The notes below the pieces were generated by a model, which saw only the letters and a program-made list of their open reading frames with translations, was not told the DNA's origin and did no database searches. A program made the translations under genes and the position numbers. From assembly GCF_023276375.1 (NCBI RefSeq), contig NZ_JALLPK010000001.1:1798001-1862000 (forward strand): 64,000 bases of DNA, in the 5' to 3' direction. Positions 8,799 through 17,723 of the stretch are shown piece after piece; positions within the stretch are counted from its first letter, which is position 1, and every line of letters begins with the position of its first letter. The DNA comes from Halocatena marina. GTDB lineage: Archaea; Halobacteriota; Halobacteria; Halobacteriales; Haloarculaceae.

Positions 8799-10586
8799 CT
8801 AGGTGGCTGTGTCGACACCAGAGTCGTGTGAAACAACCTGCCACTCTGCTGGAGATATTTCGTGACCGTCGAAGCGATCGTATTCGGGATACACAGTGAG
8901 AACAAGGTAGTCGACACTATCATTCAGATAATTGACTACTGTTTGGAGGTTGTCGCTCGCGAGTCCACCAAGTTGATCGAGGAGCATCACCGGAACGCGA
9001 TCACTGACATCGAACGCTTTGTGACCAGCAAGTGCTGCGACGATCCCAAGAAGCTCCCGCTCACCCTCACTGAGACTGTTCAGTTGTGCTTCTCGACCGT
9101 CCCGTGCGATAATAAGTTCGAACGTGCTCGTGAGGCGTGCCGTCTCAAAACCCGTCTCGAATCGCGCTAGCAAATCATCGAGCGATGCAGAGAAGGCCTC
9201 ACGCACCCGGCGTTTGATCTGCTCTTTGCGATTTCTGAGCTCGGTGATTTCCTCGTTCAGCGAGTGGACTTCAGCTTCGAGTATGTCCCGTCGTTCTGCC
9301 TGTGTCTCTGTCTCTTCAAGTTCTTCACGAACGTCGGTCAACGCTGCTTCAGTGTACTTAATCTCGCTTTCGAGATCCGAAATGCGATCATCGGCCGTGT
9401 CGACCTCCGTAGTGAGTTCGTCGATCTGTCGGTTCAGATCTGCTCGTCTCTCACGAGCGTTCGTTAGACTCTCTTCGGTTTCTGCAAGTCGGGTTTCGAG
9501 GTCTGCAATGCGATCAGTAAGCTCCCGTTCTCGACGACGTACCTTCTGGACTGCATCACGTTTTCCTTCGAGCTCCTCAACCCGATCACGGGTCGTTGCT
9601 GTTTGGGTTTGAAGATCACTGATTTGACGAGCGAGCGCGTCCAACTGTGCTTCAATACTGTCACGCGTTGTGTCTTCGCCACAAAGCCAGCACGGCACAG
9701 TATCCGAGAGCATACCGTGTGAGATGTCGCTCAACAGTTCGGTGCGACCCTCATCGAGCACACGTTTGTTTGCCTCGTAGACAGATTGTAACAGCTCTTG
9801 ATCTCGCTCGACAGTACGGAGGTCAGCGTGGAGTGTTTCGAGTTCGCGTTCGATGCTATCACCCGATGGAACAGAGAGCGCCTCAAGCTCTGTTTGTTTC
9901 TTCGAGAGCGTCTCACGAACGCGCTCGATGGTTGTTTCGAGACGTTCGATGTTGGTATTTACCCGCTCACGCTCGGCACGGCAATCGCTCAGTTGCTCCC
10001 GAGCAGCGTTTTCACCACCTGTCTCATCGTTGATATCAGCTCGTTCAACACGCAACGCTTCGAGGTCGGATTCGAGGTCAGTGATGCGTTGGTGCAGCTT
10101 CGGAAGTCGATCAGCAGCCGACTCTGCTCGTTCAAGTTCCGTCGTTGTCTGTTCGCGTTCGGTTCGAAGATCGGCGATCTGCTCATCGATGTTCTCGAAA
10201 TCGAGTGGTCGAGTGAGAAGCGTCTCGACGTTCGTTCCGTCCCGAACGGCTTGGCGTATCTTGTTGTCTTCGTCAAGAAATGCGAAGAGCTCTGCACACA
10301 CCCGATCGTATTCATCATCTAGATACGGATTTCCAGTTCGGGATATGGTTCCATTCATCCGTTCGAGGATGACAGTACATTCCTCGTCGTTTGTTTGCAA
10401 AACGACCTGACCAGATGCATGACCATCGGTGAGCGGAGCCGCCGTTCCACATGCGGCTTTAATACTGGTAAGGAAACTCGATTTGCCTTGCCAGTTGCTC
10501 GCACGAACGGCGTTCACTCCCGGCTCGATGTGTGCTTCTCCCCGGCGAATTCCCGCAATATTCTCGATAGAGAGATGCCACGTCAT
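8799..10586 (-). CDS. Archaea-specific SMC-related ATPase with CxxC hook (Sph3-like)
   Basis: The protein is 595 residues. The N-terminal ATPase lobe has a Walker A-type loop, ASNWQGKSS (29-37). Long charged coiled coils (about 135-275 and 310-465) flank a central PCWLCGED with Cys299 and Cys302, equivalent in place to the Rad50 zinc hook. The C-terminal lobe has the ABC signature LNSLSEGERE (502-511) and the Walker B run VPVMLLDQLGG (531-541), where the residue after Asp537 is Gln instead of the Glu usual in Rad50/SMC. The overall build is a short hooked SMC/Rad50-like protein of a type restricted to haloarchaea. Its ATG overlaps the stop of the upstream rdfA-like gene by four bases, so the two are made together. 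In Haloferax volcanii a neighbouring pair of this kind affects cell shape; the role here is inferred from that. Confidence 0.85.
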   Translation of the reverse strand: MTWHLSIENIAGIRRGEAHIEPGVNAVRASNWQGKSSFLTSIKAACGTAAPLTDGHASGQVVLQTNDEECTVILERMNGTISRTGNPYLDDEYDRVCAELFAFLDEDNKIRQAVRDGTNVETLLTRPLDFENIDEQIADLRTEREQTTTELERAESAADRLPKLHQRITDLESDLEALRVERADINDETGGENAAREQLSDCRAERERVNTNIERLETTIERVRETLSKKQTELEALSVPSGDSIERELETLHADLRTVERDQELLQSVYEANKRVLDEGRTELLSDISHGMLSDTVPCWLCGEDTTRDSIEAQLDALARQISDLQTQTATTRDRVEELEGKRDAVQKVRRRERELTDRIADLETRLAETEESLTNARERRADLNRQIDELTTEVDTADDRISDLESEIKYTEAALTDVREELEETETQAERRDILEAEVHSLNEEITELRNRKEQIKRRVREAFSASLDDLLARFETGFETARLTSTFELIIARDGREAQLNSLSEGERELLGIVAALAGHKAFDVSDRVPVMLLDQLGGLASDNLQTVVNYLNDSVDYLVLTVYPEYDRFDGHEISPAEWQVVSHDSGVDTAT

Positions 10587-11338
10587 AAAAGGATCGGGGC
10601 TACAACAGTTTCAATGACGAAGGGGTTCTCAAGGGCAGCAGCCTGAAGCGATTCAAGGATGCCGTAGGGGAGCGCAATACTCGAAGCTCGATCGCTCACC
10701 TCGTTGCTTACCGGCTCGCCAGATTCGCTTTCAGAATGTGTCTCGCAGACGTAGCCACGTTCGAGTGCGTCTTCGAACGGAACGCGGACCGCACATTCCG
10801 GACAGCCCAGTTTGACCTGCACGTCGACACGCATGCTCTCTGCCTCTGGTAACCGTCCTTTTGAAGTGAGTGATGAAAGAACTGAGTGCGTCTTCTCCTT
10901 AGTTCGCTCTTGAGACATCCGAACAGTGTTTGCTTCCCAGTCGGTCGACGCAGAGCTCTGCTCCTTTTTCGCATCGAGACAACCTTTGAGATGGTGTCGC
11001 ATCGTGCTCCACGAGATCATCTCACTCTCGATGCGATCGAGAGTGAGATCGTTCGATTCGAGGTCAGCTGCAAGCTCAGCGCGATGAATACTTTCCTCAC
11101 TTGAAACGATTTCGTATTCTCGATCCAGATGGATACGGACAGTATCACGACCGTGTGTTTCGTAGATTTGCTTCAGAAGACGCTTATTAAACCACTCTGT
11201 GAGTGATTTGTATCCGTCGGCGGAACGACCGTCCGAGCCGGTCCATCGCGCCACGAGATACTCGTCGATCGAATCATACCCTGGATCGGGGACCGTGAGG
11301 GCGTGACGCTCGATGAGAGTATCAACCTTACATCCCAT
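10583..11338 (-). CDS. rdfA: Rod-determining factor RdfA-like protein
   Basis: The protein is 251 residues. The N-terminus reads CKVDTLIERHAL...YDSIDEYLVARWTG, followed by SLTEWFNKRLLKQIYETHG (about residues 46-64), the family's helical start. A mid-region, HRAELAADLESNDLTLDRIESEMISWSTMRHHLKG (in two parts, about 85-120), is also typical. A small cysteine cluster follows (GCPECAVRV and later YVCETH), which may bind zinc. The last 35 residues are more hydrophobic. RdfA is a haloarchaeal protein needed for rod formation in Haloferax; its biochemical activity is not established. The gene is first in a two-gene operon with the SMC-like ATPase and overlaps it by four bases. Genomes may hold several such pairs, so this could be a paralogue and not the orthologue. 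Confidence 0.75.
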   Translation of the reverse strand: MGCKVDTLIERHALTVPDPGYDSIDEYLVARWTGSDGRSADGYKSLTEWFNKRLLKQIYETHGRDTVRIHLDREYEIVSSEESIHRAELAADLESNDLTLDRIESEMISWSTMRHHLKGCLDAKKEQSSASTDWEANTVRMSQERTKEKTHSVLSSLTSKGRLPEAESMRVDVQVKLGCPECAVRVPFEDALERGYVCETHSESESGEPVSNEVSDRASSIALPYGILESLQAAALENPFVIETVVAPILL

Positions 11339-11971
11339 TGCTTTGTTCTATTCACATTCTCGTTCTACCTGCTCATAAACGTGGTTGCTATTCCATGCTA
11401 CGTGTGGGAGAGAATTCGTTCTATAGCCGATATCGGTTATCTTCTTGTGAAGGTGCTACTCGGATGACCACTAACGCTGATCGGTGAAAAGAGTACCCAT
11501 GAGGGTGATTCGAGGCGACTCCGTCAATTACTACTCATACTTTTTCACCCTCGTCTGAACCTCTCTTTTCATATGTGTCAAATTGAATACCATGAGGTAT
11601 AATCACTCAGTGTAGTAGGTATAGTACGAGCAGTTGCTCTCACCCTTAACACTCTATCATAGTAAAGAGGTCCTCGAATGAGAATAGTGCTGTACCAATG
11701 TTGGCTATTAATATCTATCCGCTATACACCGGCTATCCAAATCCTCCTAAGAGCTAAACTTATAGTAAATTAGCTCCAGAGCCGCTCTATGAATATAATA
11801 TATATTATGGTTCTTAGATGTTTTATCCAGTTAATTATATCTGATTATGGGCAGACAACCTCATCGGGAGATCATTTCTGCAAAGAGGGGACACTCAATA
11901 TCAGTGCGCTCATGTGATGAATTCAGCCGGTACCCTTATATGGTGAAGATAGCATATGTTGAAATAGCCAT
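11339..11971. other. Divergent regulatory spacer with inverted repeats
   Basis: This 630-base gene-free stretch lies between rdfA (leftward) and arsR (rightward). It contains several symmetric elements: ATACC-atga-GGTAT at 11587-11600, GAGCTAA with TTAGCTC at 11751-11776, and the 14-base perfect palindrome ATAATATATATTAT at 11795-11808. An open frame at 11847-12089 overlaps arsR in another phase and is not a gene. Confidence 0.5.
11751..11776. repeat. Inverted repeat GAGCTAA / TTAGCTC
   Basis: Two perfect 7-base arms are separated by 12 bases (acttatagtaaa) that contain a TATA-like core. It could be an operator or a small hairpin. It lies about 195 bases upstream of arsR and 410 upstream of rdfA. 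Assignment to either gene is a guess. Confidence 0.4.
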
Positions 11972-11974
11972 ATG
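11936..11974 (+). promoter_or_regulatory. arsR promoter with direct repeat over the start codon
   Basis: A TATA-like TTATATGG at 11936-11943 lies about 30 bases before the arsR ATG at 11972, which suits a leaderless transcript. The sequence ATAGCATATG (11949-11958) recurs as ATAGCCATATG (11964-11974), the second copy running into the start codon. Repeats placed between the TATA box and the start would let a bound ArsR block transcription, so this is a candidate self-regulatory operator. That is inference from position. Confidence 0.5.
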
Positions 11975-12346
11975 GATCAATCAAAACAGGAACTATCGAC
12001 TGGAACTGACTCAGGGAACAAGGATGAGTCGCAAGCGTGTTGTACTCCCGTTTCGAGTCCCGAAGCTGACGTTCTCAAATCAGATGTGACGATCCTCTCT
12101 GCGCTCGCAAATGAAACGCGATACGGAGCACTTCGAGTCCTCGCTGATGCGGAAAACGATATCTGTGCGTGTGATCTTGCACCACCACTCGACGTAACCC
12201 AGAGTACGATCAGCCACGCGCTCTCTCAGTTGCACGACGTTGGCTTGGTCGAACGACGGAAGGAGGGCCGGTGGCGATACTATTGGCCGACACCGTTCGC
12301 CGAGGCTATCCTTGCTGTCCTCGAAGAACGCGAGGTGTACCAATGA
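11972..12346 (+). CDS. arsR: ArsR-family metalloregulator of arsenic methylation
   Basis: The protein is 124 residues. A Cys pair lies near the N-terminus (QACCTPVS). The body is a winged helix-turn-helix: ILSALANETRYGALRVLADAEND, then ICACDLAPPL, then the recognition helix VTQSTISHALSQLHDVGLVERRKEGRWRYYW. The CxC in ICACDL occupies the place of the arsenite-binding ELCVCDL site of classical ArsR repressors. The protein is therefore expected to leave its operator when As(III) binds. It is followed by arsM with an ATGA overlap (12343-12346), making a two-gene operon. The start at 11972 fits the TATA spacing. Other thiophilic metals cannot be excluded as inducers. Confidence 0.85.
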   Translation: MDQSKQELSTGTDSGNKDESQACCTPVSSPEADVLKSDVTILSALANETRYGALRVLADAENDICACDLAPPLDVTQSTISHALSQLHDVGLVERRKEGRWRYYWPTPFAEAILAVLEEREVYQ

Positions 12347-13209
12347 GCGAACGACGCCAGTCCGCATCCGAGAATGAAAAATCGATGCTTTCTGCGAGCG
12401 AACAGCGCGAAGCGGTGAGAGACAGATACTCCTCGATCGCTGAGACCGAAGACAGTGGTTGTTGTGAACCAACAAGTGAAGATGACACGGACTCGTGTTC
12501 ATCAGGAGGATGCTGTGATGACACGACGCTTGCGACAAAATCGGAGCGACTCGGGTACACAGAGGATGATATCGACGCCGTTGCTAGTGGTGCAGATCTC
12601 GGACTCGGCTGTGGTAATCCTACTGCACTGGCAAACTTAGCACAAGGCCAACAGGTCCTTGATCTCGGTTCCGGCGGTGGCTTCGACTGTTTCCTCGCTG
12701 CACGTAAAGTCGGTCCGACGGGCTTCGTCATCGGCGTCGATATGACGCCCGAAATGATTGAACGAGCACGGAAGAATATCGATAAAAACGAGACCGAAAA
12801 TGTCGAATTCCGTCTCGGTGAGATCGAACACCTTCCTGTCGCGGACGGTTCAATCGATGTGATCATATCGAACTGTGTAATTAACCTATCCCCGAATAAA
12901 TCACAGGTGTTCTCCGAAGCATTTCGTGTGCTCCGTCCGGGCGGCCAGTTCGCAATTTCTGATGTCGTCATGACCGCAGAGGTGCCTCAAGAGTTCCGTG
13001 CTGATCCGGAGAGTGTCTCGGGCTGTGTCGCTGGCGCAGCGACGATCTCTGATCTTGAAGCGATGCTCGAACGCGCTGGCTTCGAAGGAATTACCATCGA
13101 ACCGAAAGAAGACAGCCACCAATTCATCCGAGAGTGGTCCTCAGAACATCGTCTCGAAGACTACATCGTCTCTGCAACCATTGAAGGACAGAAACCAAAT
13201 ACAGAATAA
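12343..13209 (+). CDS. arsM: Arsenite S-adenosylmethionine methyltransferase
   Basis: The protein is 288 residues. It has a Cys-rich N-terminal part (SGCCEPTSE, DSCSSGGCCDD) and then a class I methyltransferase core: VLDLGSGGGFDCFLAA (SAM loop), VIGVDMTPEMIERARKN, then VIISNCVINLSPNK and FRVLRPGGQFAISDVV. Cysteines occur at the three places used for As(III) in ArsM: GLGCGNPT, SNCVINL and SGCVAGA. The enzyme methylates arsenite to mono-, di- and trimethyl forms in the cytoplasm. The ATG at 12343 overlaps the arsR stop, so expression should follow As(III). An upstream in-frame start would duplicate arsR sequence and is rejected. Confidence 0.92.
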   Translation: MSERRQSASENEKSMLSASEQREAVRDRYSSIAETEDSGCCEPTSEDDTDSCSSGGCCDDTTLATKSERLGYTEDDIDAVASGADLGLGCGNPTALANLAQGQQVLDLGSGGGFDCFLAARKVGPTGFVIGVDMTPEMIERARKNIDKNETENVEFRLGEIEHLPVADGSIDVIISNCVINLSPNKSQVFSEAFRVLRPGGQFAISDVVMTAEVPQEFRADPESVSGCVAGAATISDLEAMLERAGFEGITIEPKEDSHQFIREWSSEHRLEDYIVSATIEGQKPNTE

Positions 13210-13518
13210 TTCTCCTTGTACTCAAACCTCTCGATCATCGCGGCTCTTGGAGTTGGTGCATACGAATTGTGTTCCCAAAAGAGAAACGTACAACGTACTC
13301 CTACGACCAGACCTAGTACTATTTGAGCATCATCCTTTGTAACTCATAAATTGAGAGTAGCTAGTATCACAACAGAAATATTATTATTTCACTCATCGAA
13401 TATTTAGAGTAATATCGTCTTGTGGTCATCGATCGAATCCGTCGAGACCTGTGCCTTACAAACTGAATTTCATCATAATATAACTATTTGATGTCAATTA
13501 CGTAGGTACGATCGTAAT
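13210..13518. other. Spacer before a truncated gene
   Basis: About 310 bases of AT-rich DNA, non-coding as far as I can see. The N-terminal third of the acyl-CoA dehydrogenase that begins abruptly at about 13519 should have been here. No trace of it is recognisable in any frame. Confidence 0.45.
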
Positions 13519-14326
13519 TTCAGTCTCACCGAGCCAGAGGCTGGATCTGATTCGACAGCCATGACCACTCGGGCAGTGCGAGACGGCGACGAATACAGCA
13601 TCTCTGGCGAGAAATTGTGGACCTCTCGAATCAAGTGAGTGATTACCTCGTGCTCGCCGCACGGACGACACCACGCAAGGAAGTAGCTGAGAAAACGCGA
13701 GGCATCTCACTGTTCCTCGTCGATATCGAACGCGGGATCGAGGAAGACGCAATTATCTGTGAAGAGATCGAAAAAACAGTGAGCGGTGTCGTACAATCTT
13801 ATAGCGTTGAGTACGATGATCTTCGAATACCTGTAAGTCACCGCATCGGTGAAACGGGTGGGAGATTCTATTACGCCCTTGATGGATTGAACGAAGAACG
13901 ACTCGTCATCGCGGCTGAAGCGATCGGTCTTGGTGAGCTCGCTCTCGAGAAAGGTGTGGCGTATGCGAATGAGCGTGAGGTGTTCGGCCGATTGGACAGA
14001 ATCAAGCGATCCAGCACCCGTTTGCAAAAGCGTTTGCTCGTGTTCAGGCCGCGAAGTCGTTTACATTCGATGCGGCAGGTCGAACAGACGATGCACAATC
14101 AGTCGTCGGTACACGAGCAAACACCGCGAAATATCTCACAGCGGAGGCTGCGTTCGATGCGGCCGATGCGGCTGTCCAAGCACACGGCGGCCGGGGGGTC
14201 GCCCGTGCGTACGACGTAGAGCGGTATTTCCGCGAGGCACGGCTGACCCGCCTCGTACCCATCACACAAGAGCTTGCGCTGAACTATCTCGGTGAAAGCG
14301 TCCTCGGACTTCCTCGTTCGTACTGA
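13519..14326 (+). pseudogene. Acyl-CoA dehydrogenase, 5'-truncated and twice frameshifted
   Basis: Homology begins without a start codon at [12 protein letters not shown] and reads [21 protein letters not shown] to a stop at 13636. After a one-base loss near 13633-13635 it continues in the next frame as [13 protein letters not shown]...GISLFLVDIERGIE...LDGLNEERLVIAAEAIGLGELALEKGVAYANEREVFGR. A second one-base loss near 13989-13991 shifts it again to IGQNQAIQHPFAKAFARVQAAKS...AAVQAHGGRGVARAYDVERYFREARLTRLVPITQE...LGLPRSY, ending at 14326. About 270 residues of a 390-400 residue flavoprotein survive, lacking the N-terminal helical domain. Composition is still gene-like, so decay is recent. It precedes a MaoC hydratase, which suggests a former beta-oxidation-type operon. 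Confidence 0.88.
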
Positions 14327-14386
14327 GACCAACTGTGTATCCCGTACGATTAATAATCAATCTTAACAAGGCATGAGTGAACAATC

Positions 14387-14956
14387 ATGACTGATGATCG
14401 CTCAGCGACCGAACCATCGGATCAGAGACTTGTTTCTGGGTGGCAGGGGCGCTATTATGAGGATTTCAACGTCGGAGACATCTACAAACACCCGTACGGG
14501 CGAACGGTAACGGAGACAGATAACGTCTGGTTCACTAACCTAACAATGAACGTGAATCCGATGCATTTCAACGCTCCGTACGCAGCAAACACGGAGTTTG
14601 GTGAACGACTCGTCGATGGCACGTTTGTGATCGCTCTTGCGGTTGGAATGAGTGTGATTGATATCTCGATGAACGCAACCGCTAATCTCGGCTACGACGA
14701 CATCAGACACCACAGTCCCGTTTTCCACGGGGACACGATTTTTGCCGAGAGCGAGGTGCTCTCAAAGCGCGAACTGGAGTCACGCGAGCACGCTGGCATC
14801 GTTACGACAGAGCTGCGTGCGTACAATCAAGAATCGGATCTCGTGCTCTCGCTGGAGCGGACGCCAATGGTGCTCAAGCGCGAGTACACAGCCCCATCAC
14901 CAGCATGTCCACCTGGATGGCCAGAAGGCATCGGGACCCAACTGACTGAAGAGTGA
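14387..14956 (+). CDS. MaoC-family (hot-dog) acyl-CoA hydratase
   Basis: The protein is 189 residues. The single hot-dog domain shows GRYYEDFNVGDIYKHPYGRTVTETDNVWFT, then NVNPMHFNAPYA, where the Asp/His pair of R-specific enoyl-CoA hydratases is expected. Next come FGERLVDGTFVIALAVGMSV and HHSPVFHGDTIFAESEVLSKRE. It most resembles haloarchaeal MaoC proteins of the mesaconyl-CoA hydratase type. Such enzymes add water to an enoyl-CoA in the cytoplasm. The immediate upstream acyl-CoA dehydrogenase is broken, so the local pathway may be lost or served by another copy. The specific substrate is inferred only loosely. Confidence 0.82.
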   Translation: MTDDRSATEPSDQRLVSGWQGRYYEDFNVGDIYKHPYGRTVTETDNVWFTNLTMNVNPMHFNAPYAANTEFGERLVDGTFVIALAVGMSVIDISMNATANLGYDDIRHHSPVFHGDTIFAESEVLSKRELESREHAGIVTTELRAYNQESDLVLSLERTPMVLKREYTAPSPACPPGWPEGIGTQLTEE

Positions 14957-15594
14957 ACTGGGCTTGCATCGGAGATCGACTATCGGGTTCTCGCATCGAA
15001 GCCCCGACAACAGCAGATAATATGATTTACTCCACATTCGTATTTTATCAGGGTGCTGTTTCCATAAATGTACAACGGTGGAGCGGCGGTTGACGCACAC
15101 GAGGACGATGTTACTCTCGGTACCAGACTTAGGCATCTACGTGAGCGCCCATCCAGAACCGTTATGAGCGTTCTTTTCTCATCATTGCCAGTTGTGATGC
15201 CGCCAATCCGACATTGACACCGGTCAATACAACCATTACCAGTTGTGTTGCTGTTTCTACACCCATGACTGATCAGGTCGAAAAGACCATGACTGCCGCA
15301 CTGAGTGTGCGAACATCCACGCCCACAAGCGAGGATACTCAGAACGACAGATGAGGAATCAGGACGATAGGCTAAAAGCGTAGTGGCATCGTACAACTTG
15401 GTTTATAGAACTTAGATTATAGAATCCTTCGAAATGGGCGACAGCAAGTTTCAGAAGCAACTTATTCAGAGATTACCATCCAATACACTATAAAATATTC
15501 TTGCGAGTAATCCGATCGGAAAAGTTCCGAACCGTGATGTGGAATCACCACGTTCGGTTGCTGGTAAGTCGACAGCCTTCTCAAAGAAAGCCGT
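14957..15594. other. Convergent spacer, about 640 bases
   Basis: It lies between the MaoC gene and the leftward DUF5518 gene. A 138-codon minus-strand frame (14980-15396) is Cys/Ser/Arg-rich with no family resemblance and I treat it as chance. A 29-codon frame at 15266-15355 is too short to support. Nothing else is seen. Confidence 0.4.
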
Positions 15595-15999
15595 TTAGCG
15601 TGGTGTCGAAGCGGCCCGCCGGGTCATCCGACGGTCTTCAAGCCATCCGCCGAGGGCTCCCCCGATCGCGCCGGGAATCGCATAGAATACGACCGTCAGG
15701 ACACCTACACCGAGGATTCCGAAGCTCGTGAGTAGCCCTGCGAAGAGCAGACCGAGCAGCGTTAGCACTGCAAATACGACAATGCTCCCGACCGCGGTCG
15801 ATACTCCGCCGTTGATCGCTCCTTCGCGTATCCCCTCCTTTGTGTAGTATCCTGCGACAAGCCCAGCAATCACGCCGATGAGTCCATAGGAGAGGAATGG
15901 AGTTGTTACATCAGCAGCAGGGAAAATTGCACCCCACAAGATGCCAAGGACAATCGCGGTAACGAATCCGTATGCGACAGCACGCCAGTTCAACCTCAT
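15595..15999 (-). CDS. DUF5518-type haloarchaeal membrane protein
   Basis: The protein is 134 residues from the ATG at 15999. It has four glycine-rich hydrophobic segments: AVAYGFVTAIVLGILWGAIFP, YGLIGVIAGLVAGYY, then STAVGSIVVFAVLTLLGLLFAG and GVGVLTVVFYAIPGAIGGALGG. A basic tail follows (EDRRMTRRAASTPR). The alternation and the EG.REGA.NGG loop match the DUF5518 family, which is common in haloarchaea and of unknown function. The gene is isolated. A TTG 12 bases upstream could be used but ATG is preferred. Confidence 0.75.
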   Translation of the reverse strand: MRLNWRAVAYGFVTAIVLGILWGAIFPAADVTTPFLSYGLIGVIAGLVAGYYTKEGIREGAINGGVSTAVGSIVVFAVLTLLGLLFAGLLTSFGILGVGVLTVVFYAIPGAIGGALGGWLEDRRMTRRAASTPR

Positions 16000-16532
16000 G
16001 ATCAATAACAATATACGCTATCGGCGAATATACACTTGTCGGAAATATCAAAAGAAATGGATATATCCAATAATTGCTAATTAATTCGAGAGGTTCTAAT
16101 CCACTACTCGCATAGTTGATCGCCGTCAAGCTGACAACAGATGGGGTCGCCCACTGACTGATTGACCATCCATGTGTCTGATCGATCGTTTTGGAGATGT
16201 TCGTGTTGAGACGGGGTTGTAGAGCACGGCTTTCGCTTACTGAAACAGTAGAGGAGTATACAGAGTAGGAACGTACTCGCTGCATGTAGCGATGTGAGCG
16301 TGGAACCATCGCCCGCGCGCGATCACAAGCACTGTCCTGGTATTTCACCACTCATCAGCAAGCACAACTCGCTCACCACCAAAGAATTGAGTCGCTACGG
16401 TGACGACAGTGGGAGGTTCTTCACTGATGGACTATTCGTCCGGTCAGTGTATCTCTTATGAGCTCATGGATTGGTCCTACACAATGTGTTAACTGACAAA
16501 AATTTCAAGTGGTACGCAAAAAACAGTACAGT
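16000..16532. other. Divergent spacer
   Basis: About 530 bases between the leftward DUF5518 gene and the rightward DUF3238 gene. It is AT-rich near 16000-16090, where the leftward promoter should be. No gene or repeat is recognisable. Confidence 0.4.
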
Positions 16533-17117
16533 ATGGCTGTTTCCGTCGTTAAATTACGCATCGCAACATTCATTCCGGATGCCTGGATTTCATCGACCAG
16601 TACACCCGATGGTCGAGAAGTCGAATTTCGTGGCGATAACCGTGAATTCACCCCACACACCAGTCACACCGGCCACTCTCGTGTTGCACAAGAGATCGTC
16701 GTTGATTTCGAGCGCGAGTCCGTGATCACCCATCCCGAAACAGGACAATCAATGGAACGCATCACCGAACCAGACGGAGCCACTACGATTCGAACGGCAG
16801 CTGCACAGACTGATGGGATTTCCTGTACGGACACTGTGTGGACTGGCGATGGAGTACGTTTCACAGCGACTGCCAGCGTTAGTAACCCATTGAGTGAGGA
16901 TTCTCCGCCGGTAGATTTTCGTTTCGAGATTCACGTCTCTGCTGATGGCACTATCGGCCTCACTGGCCGTCACGACGGATTCCCGTGTTTCGAAGTGTAC
17001 AAGCAGGTCGAGTTCGGTGCGTTTGAGACCGTCTACACGTACGACTACCGAAAAGCGGAAGCATCCCCGAAATCTCTCGCGGATCCAATGGATCAGACGG
17101 TTGAGCGAACGGTGTGA
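16533..17117 (+). CDS. DUF3238-like protein
   Basis: The protein is 194 residues from the ATG at 16533. It matches a DUF3238-like pattern along its length: VKLRIATFIPDAWI near the start, EVEFRGDNREFTP, SRVAQEIVVDFERESV, ERITEPDGATTIRTA and then SVSNPLSEDSPPVDFRFEIHV with GRHDGFPCFEVYKQ. The family is better known from Bacillus-type bacteria, so a bacterial origin is possible. No signal peptide or membrane segment is seen. Function is unknown; the beta-rich pattern and DGFP motif suggest a single compact domain. It stands alone. Confidence 0.7.
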   Translation: MAVSVVKLRIATFIPDAWISSTSTPDGREVEFRGDNREFTPHTSHTGHSRVAQEIVVDFERESVITHPETGQSMERITEPDGATTIRTAAAQTDGISCTDTVWTGDGVRFTATASVSNPLSEDSPPVDFRFEIHVSADGTIGLTGRHDGFPCFEVYKQVEFGAFETVYTYDYRKAEASPKSLADPMDQTVERTV

Positions 17118-17723
17118 ATACAGTCCTAAAATTTCTCGCTGTCAAAGTATAACACCGATCGAACGTGGCTTGCTTTTCCGAAGCGTTTGGTGTCATTACT
17201 GTCGATCGAAAACACGCAACTGACGCCGAAAGCTGCAGTGCATCGAACCACAACACCGCTAGCTCAGCCACGGATTACGCAAGCCAGTAGCTTATAGTAA
17301 GTCAGATCTTAACCCGTCCCGAGGCGCACTGAGAGACAGTTTATAGACGGTTTCACAGTCTACGTTCTCTCTTGCGTTCCGGCCGGTTTCTGTCCACACT
17401 CCATTCCGATTCAATCATGCACATCATCGCCGCCGGTGGGTTCCGCGTTGAACAGACACCCAATCGGATCGACCGACGGGTGCTTGCGCTGTCACCGACA
17501 AGTATCGATTGTTGGGAGAATACTAGTACAGCTGATGATAGTATTGGATTTCGAACTCTAAATAATCAGATGACATTTGGACCGACTGTGACAGACGAAA
17601 GCCAATGGATTCGAAAATCCGTTTGTGGATCGCTTCTGGATATCGAACATCTTGGAGACCGTCCCGGAAGTGGTTTCGCTTCGCAGTCCGTAGAGGGAAA
17701 CCACTGGAGTTGGTGGTGAAAAC
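17118..17723. other. Spacer with a doubtful open frame
   Basis: About 600 bases. A frame at 17372-17719 (115 codons) has gene-like codons near its start (HIIAAGGFRVEQTPNRIDRRVLAL) but degenerates afterwards. It may be a remnant and I do not call it a gene. No structured RNA or terminator is evident. Confidence 0.4.

Noticed and set aside
9853..10410. Plus-strand Ser/Arg-rich frame opposite the SMC-like gene
   Set aside because: Complement of a coiled-coil coding sequence gives artificial Ser/Arg runs; not a protein-like composition for a halophile.
17372..17719. 115-codon plus-strand frame upstream of the antiporter
   Set aside because: Only the first third has gene-like codons; the remainder is irregular and no family is recognisable. 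Possibly a remnant.
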